Of a stretch of 64,000 nucleotides of DNA, positions 23,848-35,236 are shown piece after piece. How positions within the stretch are numbered: the first letter of the stretch is position 1; every line of letters starts with the position of its first letter. A model generated the notes under the pieces. That model was not told the origin of the DNA. It searched no databases and worked only from the letters and a program-made list of their open reading frames with translations. Position numbers and translations under genes: made by a program. The stretch is from Aphelenchoides besseyi. Its lineage: Eukaryota > Nematoda > Chromadorea > Rhabditida > Aphelenchoididae. The stretch spans positions 6,944,001-7,008,000 of the forward strand of contig JAMPIQ010000003.1 in NCBI GenBank assembly GCA_024699855.1. Direction: 5' to 3'.

Positions 23848-25575
23848 TCACAAGTGAAATATTCGTTCAGTTATCGTATTATTCTCGTCAATTACTTCCT
23901 CCATGCATTTCGATAATCGCCATTCAATGGTCTCGTAGGAAAAAGTTCGTAGGTAGTTGTCGTAAACGAAGAAGAGATTCTCTCGAGTGAATGGAATTTC
24001 ACCTCCCGCAATTCGGTAATTACTCCCGCAGTGCGTTTTGACGAACTTGTCAAATTGAATCAAATCGTTCTATTCGATACTCTTCGAATCATCTACTAAT
24101 ATGGTTAAGGTTTATGTACAATTGTGGAAGTTCAACTCAATCTGCCAAAAAGGAAGTCGTCATTCCACGCGGTGGTTACAATCAATTTGGCTTTGAATTC
24201 AAATGTTAAAAATGCATCTCTTTTCGTAATCTCGAAAGTTTCTTCGCGGCCATAAGCTGTGTTTTGGGTCGAAGTCTTAGTGCTATCGCAGTCTAATGAC
24301 TGCTGATTTAATTGACTTAACCAGTTGTTTTCGTAAGTCTGAAACGAAAGTACTTGTGATCTAAACTGCAGAGCTTACCGTTTTCTCTGTCAATTCAGCA
24401 CTTAAACCCGATTTTATGACGAGTGTTTTCATCGATGGACGACATTTTTCAGCAAAACTCATCAGCTCACGACATCGTCCTTGTATCTTATCGACCAGTT
24501 TACAAGCGAACTTCTGAAACAATGTTAATTCTAAAGCTCATCTAAAAACTGACCGTCGTTTCGTCGGGGCTTGTTTCTTCGTTAAATTTTACTTCGTAAT
24601 GTTTCAAATTCTTCGCGAAAGCTTGAACATCCAGAAAGTACAAAAGCGACTCGTTTATACTGTCCACACTGCCACGCACAACTAAAGTCGTCAAGGCGTC
24701 TTGGGTTGGACATTCGTCGCTAAAGTTGAACAATTAGAAGACAACAACCAAGGAAACTAACTCGACAATCGATGCTGCTCCCGGAGCATCATTCGACAGA
24801 TCCAAGCAAGTAATCTTGTGTAGTAGAATGTCTCGTAGAGGAACTTAAGTTAAAAGCCTGTTTCACGCGTCAACGGAATAATAATACCTTGTCCACGTGT
24901 AGGAGACGATTTGAAACATTTCAACTTTAATAAAGGCACATCTTCAGCGTTCAAAAACTTTGGATCGCATTCCAAATTGTCCAAATGTGAAGCCATACTT
25001 TGAAGCAATAGAATAAAATTTTCCTCGTGCGTAGGTTTATAGGCGACTAGATGTCTAACTTCTAAAGAATCAGAGCTTTTGAATATGAACTCTCATGTTA
25101 CCTGTAGAACGAGCGATCAAATGATTGATTCGCGCAAAATTGCCTACGTCACCGAAGTGTCCGCACAAACTTAAGACAAAACATTTCTGCTGATTATCAG
25201 TTTAACATACCGAAAATCAACGGGTTTAATTAGATCAAGTAGGCTGTAGGTTATCTGGTCTGGATAGCGAATACGCGGTCCCTTACCATTCTCCAGCTGC
25301 CACTCGAATTCCCAACCAATTCGATTTTGAAGCCAAAAGTTTCGTAGAACACTTCTCATAATCAGTAACGATGATTGGCTTATCAACTGAATGACATTCA
25401 TAGTTTTCAACGATTCCTACTCGCTAACCGTAAACTTAAGCAAATTTTCTTTCAATACGTTGACATTTTGTTTCTGACTACGAAAACAACGAGCGAAATA
25501 GCGAACAAACGTAAGTTTTGCTTCATCGTCTAATTTCGGTCCTCTTTCCAATCGCGGTCGTTTGCATTCTGACAT
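23848..25575 (-). CDS. Unknown protein, LRR/F-box-tail-like
   Basis: The start is ATG 25575 (MSECKRPRLERGPKLDDE), nine bases after an acceptor-type TTTTCAG, with about eight short exons to the stop at 23848. The N-terminal part is helical (KLTFVRYFARCFRSQKQNV), then LRNFWLQNRIGWEFEWQLEN. Later exons give repeating Leu-rich units with strand-loop spacing (CGHFGDVGNFARINHLIARS, LLLQSMASHLDNLECDPKFL). The overall look is that of the fast-evolving nematode F-box-tail proteins, but the F-box itself is not seen. It follows the coiled-coil gene by 170 bases on the same strand. Function unknown. Confidence 0.5.
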
Positions 25576-25745
25576 AACGACAAGCTGAAAACCACAGGAC
25601 ATGATCGAAAACTATGACTTGTAGGTAGTTGCAAACAACTCGGTGGTATTCAGAAACCGCTAAGGAACAACAAGCAATAGAGCGAAATGTTTATTGAACT
25701 CAAAACGTTTATATAAATACAAGAAGTTAATTTAAAAAGTAGTAA

Positions 25746-26592
25746 CTACACGTTACTTTCCTCACGAAGTCCCCGAACTGCGTATCGAATTTTCTCATCC
25801 AAAAGATCTAGATCCTAAAAATGAGAGATTAAAATGATCTTTTCAATTGTCATTTTACCATTTCCTTATGTGTCATTTCCAAGTTTTCAACATCTCGTGT
25901 CAAGACTTTGATCTCGTTGGTCAGCTTCGTGTTATACTCCCGTTGACTTTCTAATCGTGATTTGATCTTTCTAAACGCAACAATAACTCTATTCGTATTC
26001 CACTTACTCCATTTTTTTGGTTGTCTCTTCTTTTGTGGTTATGTGTTCAGATCGCATTCTTTCAATGAAACGAATGATTTCGGAAGCCGCCTAAAACATT
26101 TGTTCTAAAAAATGGACCATCGTATCAATTGCCTTTGTTTGTTGATCTTGTAACTTTTGAAAGTACCCGTTGAATACGTCACGAATTGACGTTGAACGGA
26201 TGTTGCGTTTTCGTAAGTCGTAGTGTTCACGTGCTAATTGATCTCTTTCATGTTCCATTTCATCAATTCGACTCGCTTCTAGTGCTAAATAAACAGTTGA
26301 TTAGCTAATTAAGTTGTTGACTTACCTAGTGTTCGCACTGGTTTGACCATATTTCCGGACAAGCAAACGAGAAACTTTCGACATGCTTCCTCCAGATACA
26401 CAGCTCGCATCAGCGCAATTGCTCCTTCTTTCTCCCAATGGGCTTTGTCAGTTCGTAGCTCGTTGACGTTAAGAGGTGCGAGTGGTCTAAAGCAAAACTA
26501 ACGAATGATTTCAAACGAATTGCTAACCCATTCAACTGAAGAATGGAAAAAAAGCGAGAGTTCACATCGATGGTCTCTTCAGCGTTTGACAT
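25746..26592 (-). CDS. Coiled-coil protein of unknown function
   Basis: Exons join in frame from ATG 26592 (MSNAEETIDVNSRFFSILQL) to TAG at 25746, about 210 residues. An N-terminal segment (KAHWEKEGAIALMRAVYLEE) is followed by a conserved-looking CLSGNMVKPVRTL, then a long Lys/Glu-rich coiled coil (KEETTKKMEKIKSRLESQRE, then EIKVLTRDVENLEMTHKEMD) that runs nearly to the end. No membrane segment or signal peptide. The gene begins 160 bases after IMMP2L ends and is probably co-transcribed with it. The family is not recognised. Confidence 0.6.
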
Positions 26593-26752
26593 GCTTAACT
26601 TCTAGATTAAATCGGAGAGAGAAAGTTGAAAGAATAAAAGCGATGTCACATCACATAAACAAAAGAAAGCAAACCGAAAGTAAATTTGTTTATCTATTCA
26701 ACGACATTGACTGTACAGTAACAACGCAAACTTACGACTAGTCAAAAAAACC

Positions 26753-27283
26753 CTAAAGCGTTTGCCATCGAGAAGGCGGCCAAATGATGCGTGTTGCTCG
26801 TGCTATCAAAAGACCACGATTCACGGCTCCAAATGCTTGACTATCAGATGCATTCTGAGGATTATCAGCTTGAACCCAATAATGATTGTGCGGTACAATG
26901 AAACGCGTCTGATCTCGCCATTGAACCGGTCGACCGGGCCCTCGAACTATTCGTTTAATAAGAACACGTTGTGGTTCTTTTGGAGAACTGAAACAACTCA
27001 CACAAAGAATCATAAAAGATGCAAGTGAACTCACGTGAATATGAAAATTTGGCCTTCTTGCGGTTCTCTAAACCATCGTTGTTGCCAAACGACGTCGTTC
27101 TTCCACCACTCTCGTGATGATCCATGTAGAGTTGGCTAAAAGTGTTGAAAGTGGAACGTGATCAATTTCTCTTACTTCCATCGAAGAACCGTCAACAAAA
27201 CCGGGAGATCCAACACCATCGATGAAAGCTAACGGAACACAAACAACACCAACACTCTTGCAGATAAACTTAAATACATTCAT
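26753..27283 (-). CDS. immp-2: Mitochondrial inner membrane protease subunit 2
   Basis: IMMP2L is an S26 signal peptidase of the inner mitochondrial membrane that trims sorted intermembrane-space proteins. Three exons from ATG 27283 give about 150 residues. The N-terminal membrane segment (FKFICKSVGVVCVPLAFI) is followed by the Ser-box (FVDGSSMEPTLHG, catalytic Ser) and the Lys-box (PQRVLIKRIVRGPGR, catalytic Lys). The C-terminal boxes read HYWVQADNPQNASDSQAFGA and RATRIIWPP. All S26 landmarks are present, and length is close to the usual 175. It is the first gene of a three-gene minus-strand run. Confidence 0.93.
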
Positions 27284-28622
27284 TTATTACCAATGCATTT
27301 TGTTAACAAAACTTGTCGAGAAAACAACGCCATTCAACAGAAACAGCGAAGTTCTTGGAAATCGAATTTCGTGTTCTATAGTGCAATTGATGCGATTTGT
27401 GTGCTTGAAAATCCCACCAACTCTCAAATGAGAAACTTTCTGGTTTAAAGATCGTTGAATTTATTGACTGATGAATCTTAAAGTTCCCAAAAAAACTTTG
27501 AATTTCTACTTCTTTACAAGATTAATAACAATCATAACAACGTCTTCATAATTTATCTGTTAGAATCAATTGTGATGTTCGATGGACTCGATTTCAGCAA
27601 CAAAACGATGAGTCATTGAAATCAAAACGTCTGGGACAAATGAGTGACATTTTTAGATTGCAAAAGTCACTGGATGGAACGCACGCAGATGTCCTTCTTT
27701 CTCAAGGCCAAATGAGTCATTAGTTTGGGAACCAAGAAGTCTGTTGAAAAAGGTCTTCTTGGCCACGACAAATGAACAGTTGCTTCCAATTTGCAAACCT
27801 GATCGTAAACCATATGCTCATTCGTTTGGCATAAAACGTCCGGTCAACCTTCGAGTTAGCTCATTTCAAGTGGGGTTTTCAACGTTTAAACTATTTGCAT
27901 TTTTGAACCGTTTAGTGACTGTTCATATTTTTTTGTTGAATTTTAAATCTTGCAACTTTGAGAAAGCAACAACGTTCTCAGACGAACTGATATGATTCAT
28001 TATACATTCTGGAGTTACGACCCTCATTTGCGTCTTCTTGCGATCAAACGAAGAGCGTGACGAGTGTCATGCTCCATCGATATCGAACAGATTGCCGCCG
28101 TTTTACAGCTGCGATCTTTTTTATCCCGCCATTCATTCGTTTTCCACAAAAAGCAAATTGCTCGCGGGGATTTCGATGACTGACCAACAAACTCACGAAG
28201 TAAAACAGCCCGTATCTCTTGTTTCTAATCAAACTTAATCGACATTACCTCAATGTTTCGATTTCATGACTTTTTGGAACTGGTTTCAAATTTCCTTCCT
28301 TATTTACATGTGCACGTGTTCTCGCGTTTTTTGGTTCATTTCGTCCGAAAACCGTTTGCTTGCCGCCGATCAAACGGACAACCTGCAGCTGTTGCGGTCA
28401 CTTTTGCAAATAGATAAACTTTGTGTTTGTTTCTATTCATTTTATCATTTGCCTTCTTCTTATCAGTCTTTTAAATGACCATTAGGTTGACCTTGCCGTC
28501 CGAGCTCTTATCAAGCACATGAATAAACGTTTTGTAGGTCATTGCGATGATTCATAAGCAATTTGACGTCCACTTTTGTCGCGTTTGCTCCATATTCTTT
28601 CACATTTCTGTCTATTACAGCA
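27284..28622. other. Spacer of 1.3 kb without a supported gene
   Basis: AT-rich DNA lies between IMMP2L and the next plus-strand gene. Frames at 27744-27995 and 28038-28238 are open but have no recognisable motif, signal peptide or exon partner. Confidence 0.35.
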
Positions 28623-29088
28623 ATGCGAATTTGGTTGCTGATTGTTCTCGGTCTTTTGTTGTCCACTTCGCTGGTGAATTCGGAAAGTGATTGGTAAGTT
28701 TGCGATACGAATATGGTGATCACTGTTCTGTTCTTCAGGTGGGATCGGTTTGTCGAATCTGTGAGCACTAAACTACACGATGCGGCTGATTTCTTAAAAG
28801 AAAAAGGTGGTCCTGCGGTGCGCGAGAAGTTCGACTCCGCAAAACAAAAACTTCAAGATCCCGAAACACACGCAGAAGTACAGACGTGGTTCAAAGAAGT
28901 TTGTTATTATGACTAACACAAAGTCAATTTGAGTTATTTTACAGAAAGTTTTCCCAGTGATCGAAGAGAAATGGAATGATGCCAAACAGTTCTTTAATGA
29001 AGAAGTGAGTCCCGAAGTACAGAAGATATACGAAGCGGCAGTGGAAGGCTCCGAGAAGGTGAAAGAACGAGAAGAACACAACGAATGA
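28623..29088 (+). CDS. Small secreted amphipathic-helix protein
   Basis: Three exons give about 124 residues. A clear signal peptide (MRIWLLIVLGLLLSTSLVNS) is followed by almost pure amphipathic helix with regularly spaced aromatic residues (WWDRFVESVSTKLHDAADFL, FDSAKQKLQDPETHAEVQTW, FPVIEEKWNDAKQFFNEEV) and a charged tail. There is no cysteine. The repeat-like helices resemble exchangeable apolipoproteins or nematode lipid-binding secreted proteins in character, but I recognise no family. Junctions: W split at the first intron, KE|KVF at the second. Confidence 0.7.
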
Positions 29089-29860
29089 TTGGCGACACAG
29101 TCAATTTAACACCTCACGGGTCTAACAATTTGGCTCAATTTGATTGCCATGTAAATGTCTTACACGTCTTAACCAAGTTTCTATGTCCAATCTGTTAAGA
29201 GTGTAAATTTTGATGTTCATTTTATTGATAAACGTTAATATTACATTTTCAAATTTTGTCTGCACGATACCAATAGACGCTTCGAATGAATGACATTGTG
29301 CAAAAACGTATTTAAACGAGATTATTCGTTTGTCGATTGGAAGAATCACTGGTCGACAGTTAAACTAAAGTCATCTGAATAGCTGTAAATACTAAAGTTC
29401 TTTAAATTGTAAGACCTAAAGGTTCAATCGAAATCAAATTGAGAAGAACAATGAGATGAAAATGTCGGGAAGAACTTGAAATCACGTATGATAATTTGGG
29501 GTGGAAGTCATGATTTGCACGAAGTATTTTACTGAACAGCTGACAAACAGATACACTCGGTTAGAAAAATAACAGCAAACTGTTATACGACAGTCAAGTT
29601 TTTCTTGTTTAGAGAAAAGCCTAGAAATAAGTTTGTTGAACTCAACGAAATCAAAATCAGTTGGTCCTTTGTTAGGTCTACAGATCAATTTGATGCGAAG
29701 AACTACTGTGCTGCCTTGCAACAAGACGACTCAAAAATTATAAACGTTTCATTGAGTCGGCTCTCTATCGACGGAATTTCCTGTCGACAGAATTTCCCTG
29801 CTAAGGTCCAATTTTTGCGATTTTGTTTATCATTTGAGCGGTGACAAAATCGTCGCTCTG
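29089..29860. other. Spacer without a supported gene
   Basis: About 770 bases of AT-rich sequence. Frames at 29482-29903 on either strand lack any supporting pattern. Confidence 0.35.
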
Positions 29861-31741
29861 ATGCGTAAGTTTTATGGTTTGAATATTTTGATTGTTCGAA
29901 CATTTAGACAAGTTACCAAATCGACGATTGGAGCCGGGTGTAGGCACACGAGTGGGCTGCGTTTTGGACAATCCGCTTATTGATGGAGATGTTTTGCACA
30001 ATATCTATTGTTCGCAAAACCAAAAGGTCTACCATTTGACTAAAGAAGCGTACAACATTGTCACTCAAGCATTCAACCAAGGTCGCCGCAATGATAAGCA
30101 TCGAATTATCGATGAAACATTGAAGTTGGGAGATTGCATTAAATTTACTCACGATGACGATCTTGCGGTTGTCGATTTCGAACGCGGTCAGAGCACCGAA
30201 GAGTTGTGTGTTTACCAAAGTCGTGATGTCTTTCGAACTCGTGGTGTTTTCAACGCTGATCATACTCAGGTCTTCACGGAAACCTTTGGAGTTGTTGATG
30301 TGTCGCCGGCAACCCTTGCTGTAAGTTAAATTTTTATTTCATTCACATATTTTGTTTAGGAGTTACCGGAAATTCCAACCAAGAACGTTCAATTGTTTTG
30401 TTACTTTACGTACACGATAACACCCGACGACATACTCATTCCCAAGCTTTACCACATTCTCGACGTCGATCAAGAAGACCAATCTTTGGCGTCTACTGCG
30501 CCGTGGAATCCGCAACAAGGACGTTTCAATTGTTTGTCTGATGATGAAGTCGAGTTGGAGAAAACGATCGAACAACAAGTCGGTGCAATCACCGGACAAC
30601 ACGCGTTCATCACTGGTCATACGAGTGTGTTTCTTCCCGAGCATCCACATCTCACCGTTTTATTGCCAAAATATCCTCGAGAAGGAAACTATGCGGGGCG
30701 TGAAGCGAAAGTCGACTGCATTTTCAACGAGGTCTTAAATTCGTATATTGTGATTAGGAAGGACATGCGCAAATACTACTACTACCAAACTCTTTATTCT
30801 CAATTGCCTTCGAAAGTGACTGCGCAGGTGACATTTTCAATGTTTTTACATATCTCATTTTTGTTAGCTTTCAGATTTTCGTTGACCTTTATGTTCAAGA
30901 CAACAAATGTGGTTTCTTTACCGAATCAAACTTCAAGTTAATTGCCGATCCGATGGGATTCCTCGATATGACCACGTACTTAGGAGAAACCGGTGAGTTA
31001 TCTGCACGCGATAGGCATTTCGTGGTTCCAATTCGCGATCGCTTGGGTGGTCTTGAAGATGAACGTCAACTTGCCAAGTTGGGGATGGTCACTCGCTTCG
31101 AAATTGTTGGAATTGGAGAACGACAATCGCAGTATCAAGTTATCGAAAAAGTCAAAAAATCTGTGGTTTGTTTTTTGCTTCAAAACTCCTTTAGTTATCG
31201 TATTTTTAGGAGATGCGAAGTGGTGGTGTGGTATTGGACGACAAGCGCTGTTTGGTTTATTCCAAGTTCTTTCACGGTTGCACTTTCTATTTGCCAAAAA
31301 ATCACGGTTATAAGATTGGTGATACAATCGCGTTCAGTGCTTCTCGAGTCATGAATCCCGTAAGTCTACGTTAAACGATCTAGAAATAAGGTCAACTTTA
31401 GGATTTCATTCGACCAACATTTCAAATCATAAAGCATCGTCTCTACAAAAAAGCTTGGGTTTGTGATTACAAAGGAGGAGAAGTAAAGAACATTAGGATC
31501 AACAGCACTCAATTGATACTTTCAGTTCATCGTTGAAGCGAGTTACGACTACGACCATCACTGTTTTTCGTCCGAATATTTCGGCTTCATTCCTTCTGCA
31601 GACGTGGAACCACCAGCGAAGCCGAAAAACAAGGAGCGTGATCGTGCTCCATTTTACATCAAATGTTTGTACAACAATTGCATCTACGCTCAAACTGCTT
31701 TGACAGCCGGACGAGTTGTTCATTACAGACAAGATCCTTAA
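29861..31741 (+). CDS. Unknown protein with repeated barrel-like units
   Basis: The proposed first coding exon is just ATGC (29861-29864), then a 43-base intron and an exon from 29908 (HKLPNRRLEPGVGTRVGCVL). Six or seven exons follow to TAA at 31741, about 520 residues. No signal peptide. The protein is strand-rich, and similar phrases recur: LKLGDCIKFTHDDDLAVVDF, HTSVFLPEHPHLTVLLPK, and HGCTFYLPKNHGYKIGDTIA. This suggests three or more related beta-barrel (OB- or SH3-like) units. I recognise no family. The first-exon assignment rests on frame and splice signals only. Confidence 0.6.
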
Positions 31742-31982
31742 CTGAAGATCTTTGCTCACAAATCTTAGCAGCTACCTTATTTTGTGAATCTCAGTTTTCT
31801 AAACAAAAGTTGTTATCTCACTATGTTTCTCTAGATTACGTTTGTTGTTGTTTATTTATATTGTTAAACATGTGGAATTAAGCTGCGTAGAAATAACTTT
31901 TATTTGAATAAATTATTAATAACCAAGTCGACATACGACTCTTAAACAAACGACCCGTAGGATAAAACATCGACTAATCGTT

Positions 31983-33617
31983 TCACTTTCTTTTAACCTT
32001 TTCATTTTTTCGTTGCAAACTTTTGGCTCCAAAGCACAAAACAAACATGTAAACGAGAAGAGCAATGAATTCGCGAATTGGTGTATTCAACTTCAAGAGA
32101 TCACGAGTGTAATTCAAGAATCCGGTGAGCAAATTAGCTGCCAGAAAGAACAAACCGCCGTTTAGTGAAATTGCCGCTTGCAGTGAGTTGTTTGTCGCTT
32201 CGGATGCGACAGACGATCGTTCACTGAAAGTTTGTGTTTGAAAGCAGTCATTCAATTTGTTTATACCCGATACAATGTTGATAAATGAACGTTAGAACCG
32301 TAAATACGTTGATGATCATTGACTAAACTCATGACTGTTTGTTGATTGCTTAGAAGAACTTACGATTTGAAGAACGTAGCACAAATCCGCTGCTCGTCTT
32401 GACGGTTTACCGTTCACATAAAATACAAGTAGATAAAGAAGAAGATGGACAAGAGCATTGGCACTAAGACAAACAGCCGTTCGAAACTTCCGTTTCACCG
32501 GTACGCCAATCCATATTTCATGAGGCCTAAATCAACTGTAAATCATTGACCGAGCCACGAACTTACACAATATAATTCCCGACTAAATACGACCATCCGA
32601 AGAGAAACAGATAACCGAGACTTGAACACAAACCTTCTCGATTGCTGTCCAAGAAACCATTTCGATTTGGACTCAGATTCAAAATGTACGACTCGAGCTC
32701 CGTAAAACTTAACAAACAAATGTAAATTCCGCCAACTACAAAAGCGATTGTTGGTCCAACCAACTGATGACGCGGAAACAAAAATCGTAAACCAGAAATA
32801 AATGTCTACAAGGAAACTTCACATAAACGAACATTTGTTTCCGATACCTGAATAAGAGCGAGAGTTAGAAAGAAATTCCAATGCAGTCCGTATTCAACAG
32901 GATCCTGATAATAACCACTGACCAAAATGAATATCGTTCGAGCTAATCCAATGATTAGAAACGGTAGAAACTTTGGCATTTGATTCCAAATTGTCGACGA
33001 TTTCCTTTTGACACCTTCGATGTTGAGGTTTTTACTGAACAATCTCTGAAGATCGGACCGTAGAAGCGTTAGAGAATGAACGCATATGAAAAATCCAGTT
33101 CCAAGATCCATTGGTGAAAGACCATAGGTTCGAGTTTTTTCAAAACGTCGCGGGAAAATCTGCGTATCTACGGCGGCAATAACAACCGCCGTGCTTACCA
33201 ACACTGTGACTCTAAAGATAGAATTGCTGATAACTGCTCCAATTGAGTGATTTACTTGTGTCCTCGTATAATGGAAAGTTCTCGAGTGTGCACCATCGGA
33301 AAGTAGTTTAACAATAGAACACAAAAGACTCCAAACACAACAAAGCTACTCAAAACGTACTCACTCAAAAGCGTATGAGTAAGTAATGGAGGCAGAACAA
33401 GACAAGCAAATTCGACGAGAAATATTATGGTTTGATCCCTATAAACAACTTTAAAAATGGAAATCTGTTAGATAATATACCGAATGAATTTGCCGAACAA
33501 TCGAGTTAAGCAAATGTGGTGCAGGAAAGATGACAGGAACATCCAAAATACGATGCCCATAAGTTCTGCGTGTGTTGTTTCATATTCGTTTTGATTTCTT
33601 GCATACTCCTTAGTCAT
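31983..33617 (-). CDS. pigw: GPI-inositol acyltransferase PIGW/Gwt1
   Basis: PIGW acylates the inositol of GlcN-PI in the endoplasmic reticulum, an early GPI-anchor step. Exons from ATG 33617 to TGA 31983 encode a multi-pass membrane protein of about 430 residues. Diagnostic family phrases are present: DTQIFPRRFEKTRTYGLSPM followed by DLGTGFF, and DPVEYGLHWNFFLTLALIQ. Further helices include FLPFLIIGLARTIFILVSGY, LVGPTIAFVVGGIYICLLSF and AVCLSANALVHLLLYLLVFY. It is the last gene in a same-strand run NECAP, UBE2J2, B3GALT6, PIGW, starting 161 bases after B3GALT6 ends. Confidence 0.92.
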
Positions 33618-33778
33618 AATGTCTGGAAGATTCAGTTGTTAAAAGTGTATCCATAAACAGTAATGCATTAGTTTCCAACTTGTTTACCTCGTTTGAGACA
33701 TCGAAGACATGAAATGCATTTATTTTGCAATTTTGAGGATCTAATTAGCGATAAATACAAGAACATAGGAAAATGTAA

Positions 33779-34901
33779 TCATGGAATGTTAGAACCGTTG
33801 ACCCGTGTACAGCATTGACTTGGTGGAACAGCGAAATCGTAAACATAAGACAAACGCGATTGAAACTCTCGCTCGCACAGATGACCGGTCGTTCGAATCG
33901 ATTCAGCGAATTTGAACAGTTGCTTTTGAGAATGTTTGTGAGTAACCAAATACTGATTGTTACAGCCCCGTGAGATGTATTCGGTATCAAAACGTGGATC
34001 GTGCACGTACTTCACATGAATTCCGGCCAACCAAACGCCCACCGAAACATCCTCACTGCGATAGTAACGCAGCAGTTGAACATGGTCGGCAATGAAAGAA
34101 GCAAGAGTATGCGAAAGAACGTAACCACCGCCCAATTGATACGGAAGGTAACGACTTAAATGGTTCATTTCAACTGGAAAACAAACTCAACTCACTCGCA
34201 AACGACATATCCCGGTTCCTTGTATTTTCCACGTCGAAACGGTTTTGCTCGGCCATCCAAGAATCCCCAATAAAGAAAAGGGTTTTCAATGTCTCGCAAC
34301 GCCTAAAAATTTATGATTTGCTTAATTTGACTATGGTACCTGCCTTCAAAAGGTGACCAATTCGAACAAAACTGTCGGTGTCGGTTTTGAGCAAAAATTT
34401 AAAGTTGTAACTCGCGACCGCCGCTTCAATTGCATACGCTGTTTTCTTGGACAAGTTATCAAATGAATCCACAAGCTTTTCGATGAAGATCATGTCATTG
34501 TGTTCCGAATGTTCAGCATTGAGTCTTTTTCGTTCGTTATCGCTCACGTTCTTCGTACCAACAATGAAAAATGGTCGAACCTCGGCCGCTGTGTACGAAC
34601 TCGTCTTAAGCCAAGTTTCCCGAACTGTCTGTCGTTCGTCGACATCATCTGAAGTACAAGACCAATTCAGTTGTTCGTTGTTATTCAACTTACCAGGCGC
34701 ACTCATAACCAAAATAACCAAATAGGTGGACGGTTTGACAACGGCTGATGATGAGCTTTTAAGTGCCAAAGCTTCGCCTTCAAAATGAATGTAATCTTTC
34801 TCATCATTGCCGCTGCTTAACCGACCTAAATAGAAAATGAGCACCTCAAACATCACGAAAGCGATCATCCAAAAAGGTCGATGTCGAATCATCAAACGCA
34901 T
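33779..34901 (-). CDS. sqv-2: Beta-1,3-galactosyltransferase 6 (SQV-2 type)
   Basis: This Golgi type II enzyme adds the second galactose of the glycosaminoglycan linker tetrasaccharide (GT31 family). Four exons from ATG 34901 give a short cytoplasmic tail and an anchor helix ([17 protein letters not shown]). Catalytic landmarks follow: [12 protein letters not shown], then [12 protein letters not shown] containing the metal-binding D-T-D. Next come [10 protein letters not shown] joined to [15 protein letters not shown], then [15 protein letters not shown] and [20 protein letters not shown], all typical of B3GALT6. The second intron (34303-34343) keeps the frame only if a GC donor is used (AAG|GCAGGT). 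Length and motifs indicate a complete enzyme. Confidence 0.92.
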
Positions 34902-35236
34902 CTTAACGAACGGCCGAGGTTCACCCTAAAGTTGCAATGCTCATGAGTACCCTGGAGTTTCCAACAAAATGTAAGCTAATTGCATCGTAAACACTTGTAA
35001 CAAACTGTCCATTGGTTCATTTAAAATTTTATTCTGTTCAATCTATTTACACAATTCAGAATCGGTTACAAGTTTTCACCTAACAACAATCGGTATAGCA
35101 CTACCGTAAACAAAACTTACAATGGTAATCGCAAAAAGTTTCAATGACAGAACAATGCTTGAGCTAGACGTTTTCTTCTTAACTCATGGAATCGAATGAT
35201 AAAACACCTGTTTATTCGAACGATTTGAGAGATTAG
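34902..35236. other. Spacer between UBE2J2 and B3GALT6
   Basis: About 335 AT-rich bases between two same-strand genes, without a coding signal. If the genes form an operon, this is the intercistronic region. Confidence 0.45.

Noticed and set aside
34127..34170. [10 protein letters not shown] as a coding start or exon in B3GALT6
   Set aside because: A 41-base intron ending in ATTTAAG removes MNHLS and gives the conserved [13 protein letters not shown].
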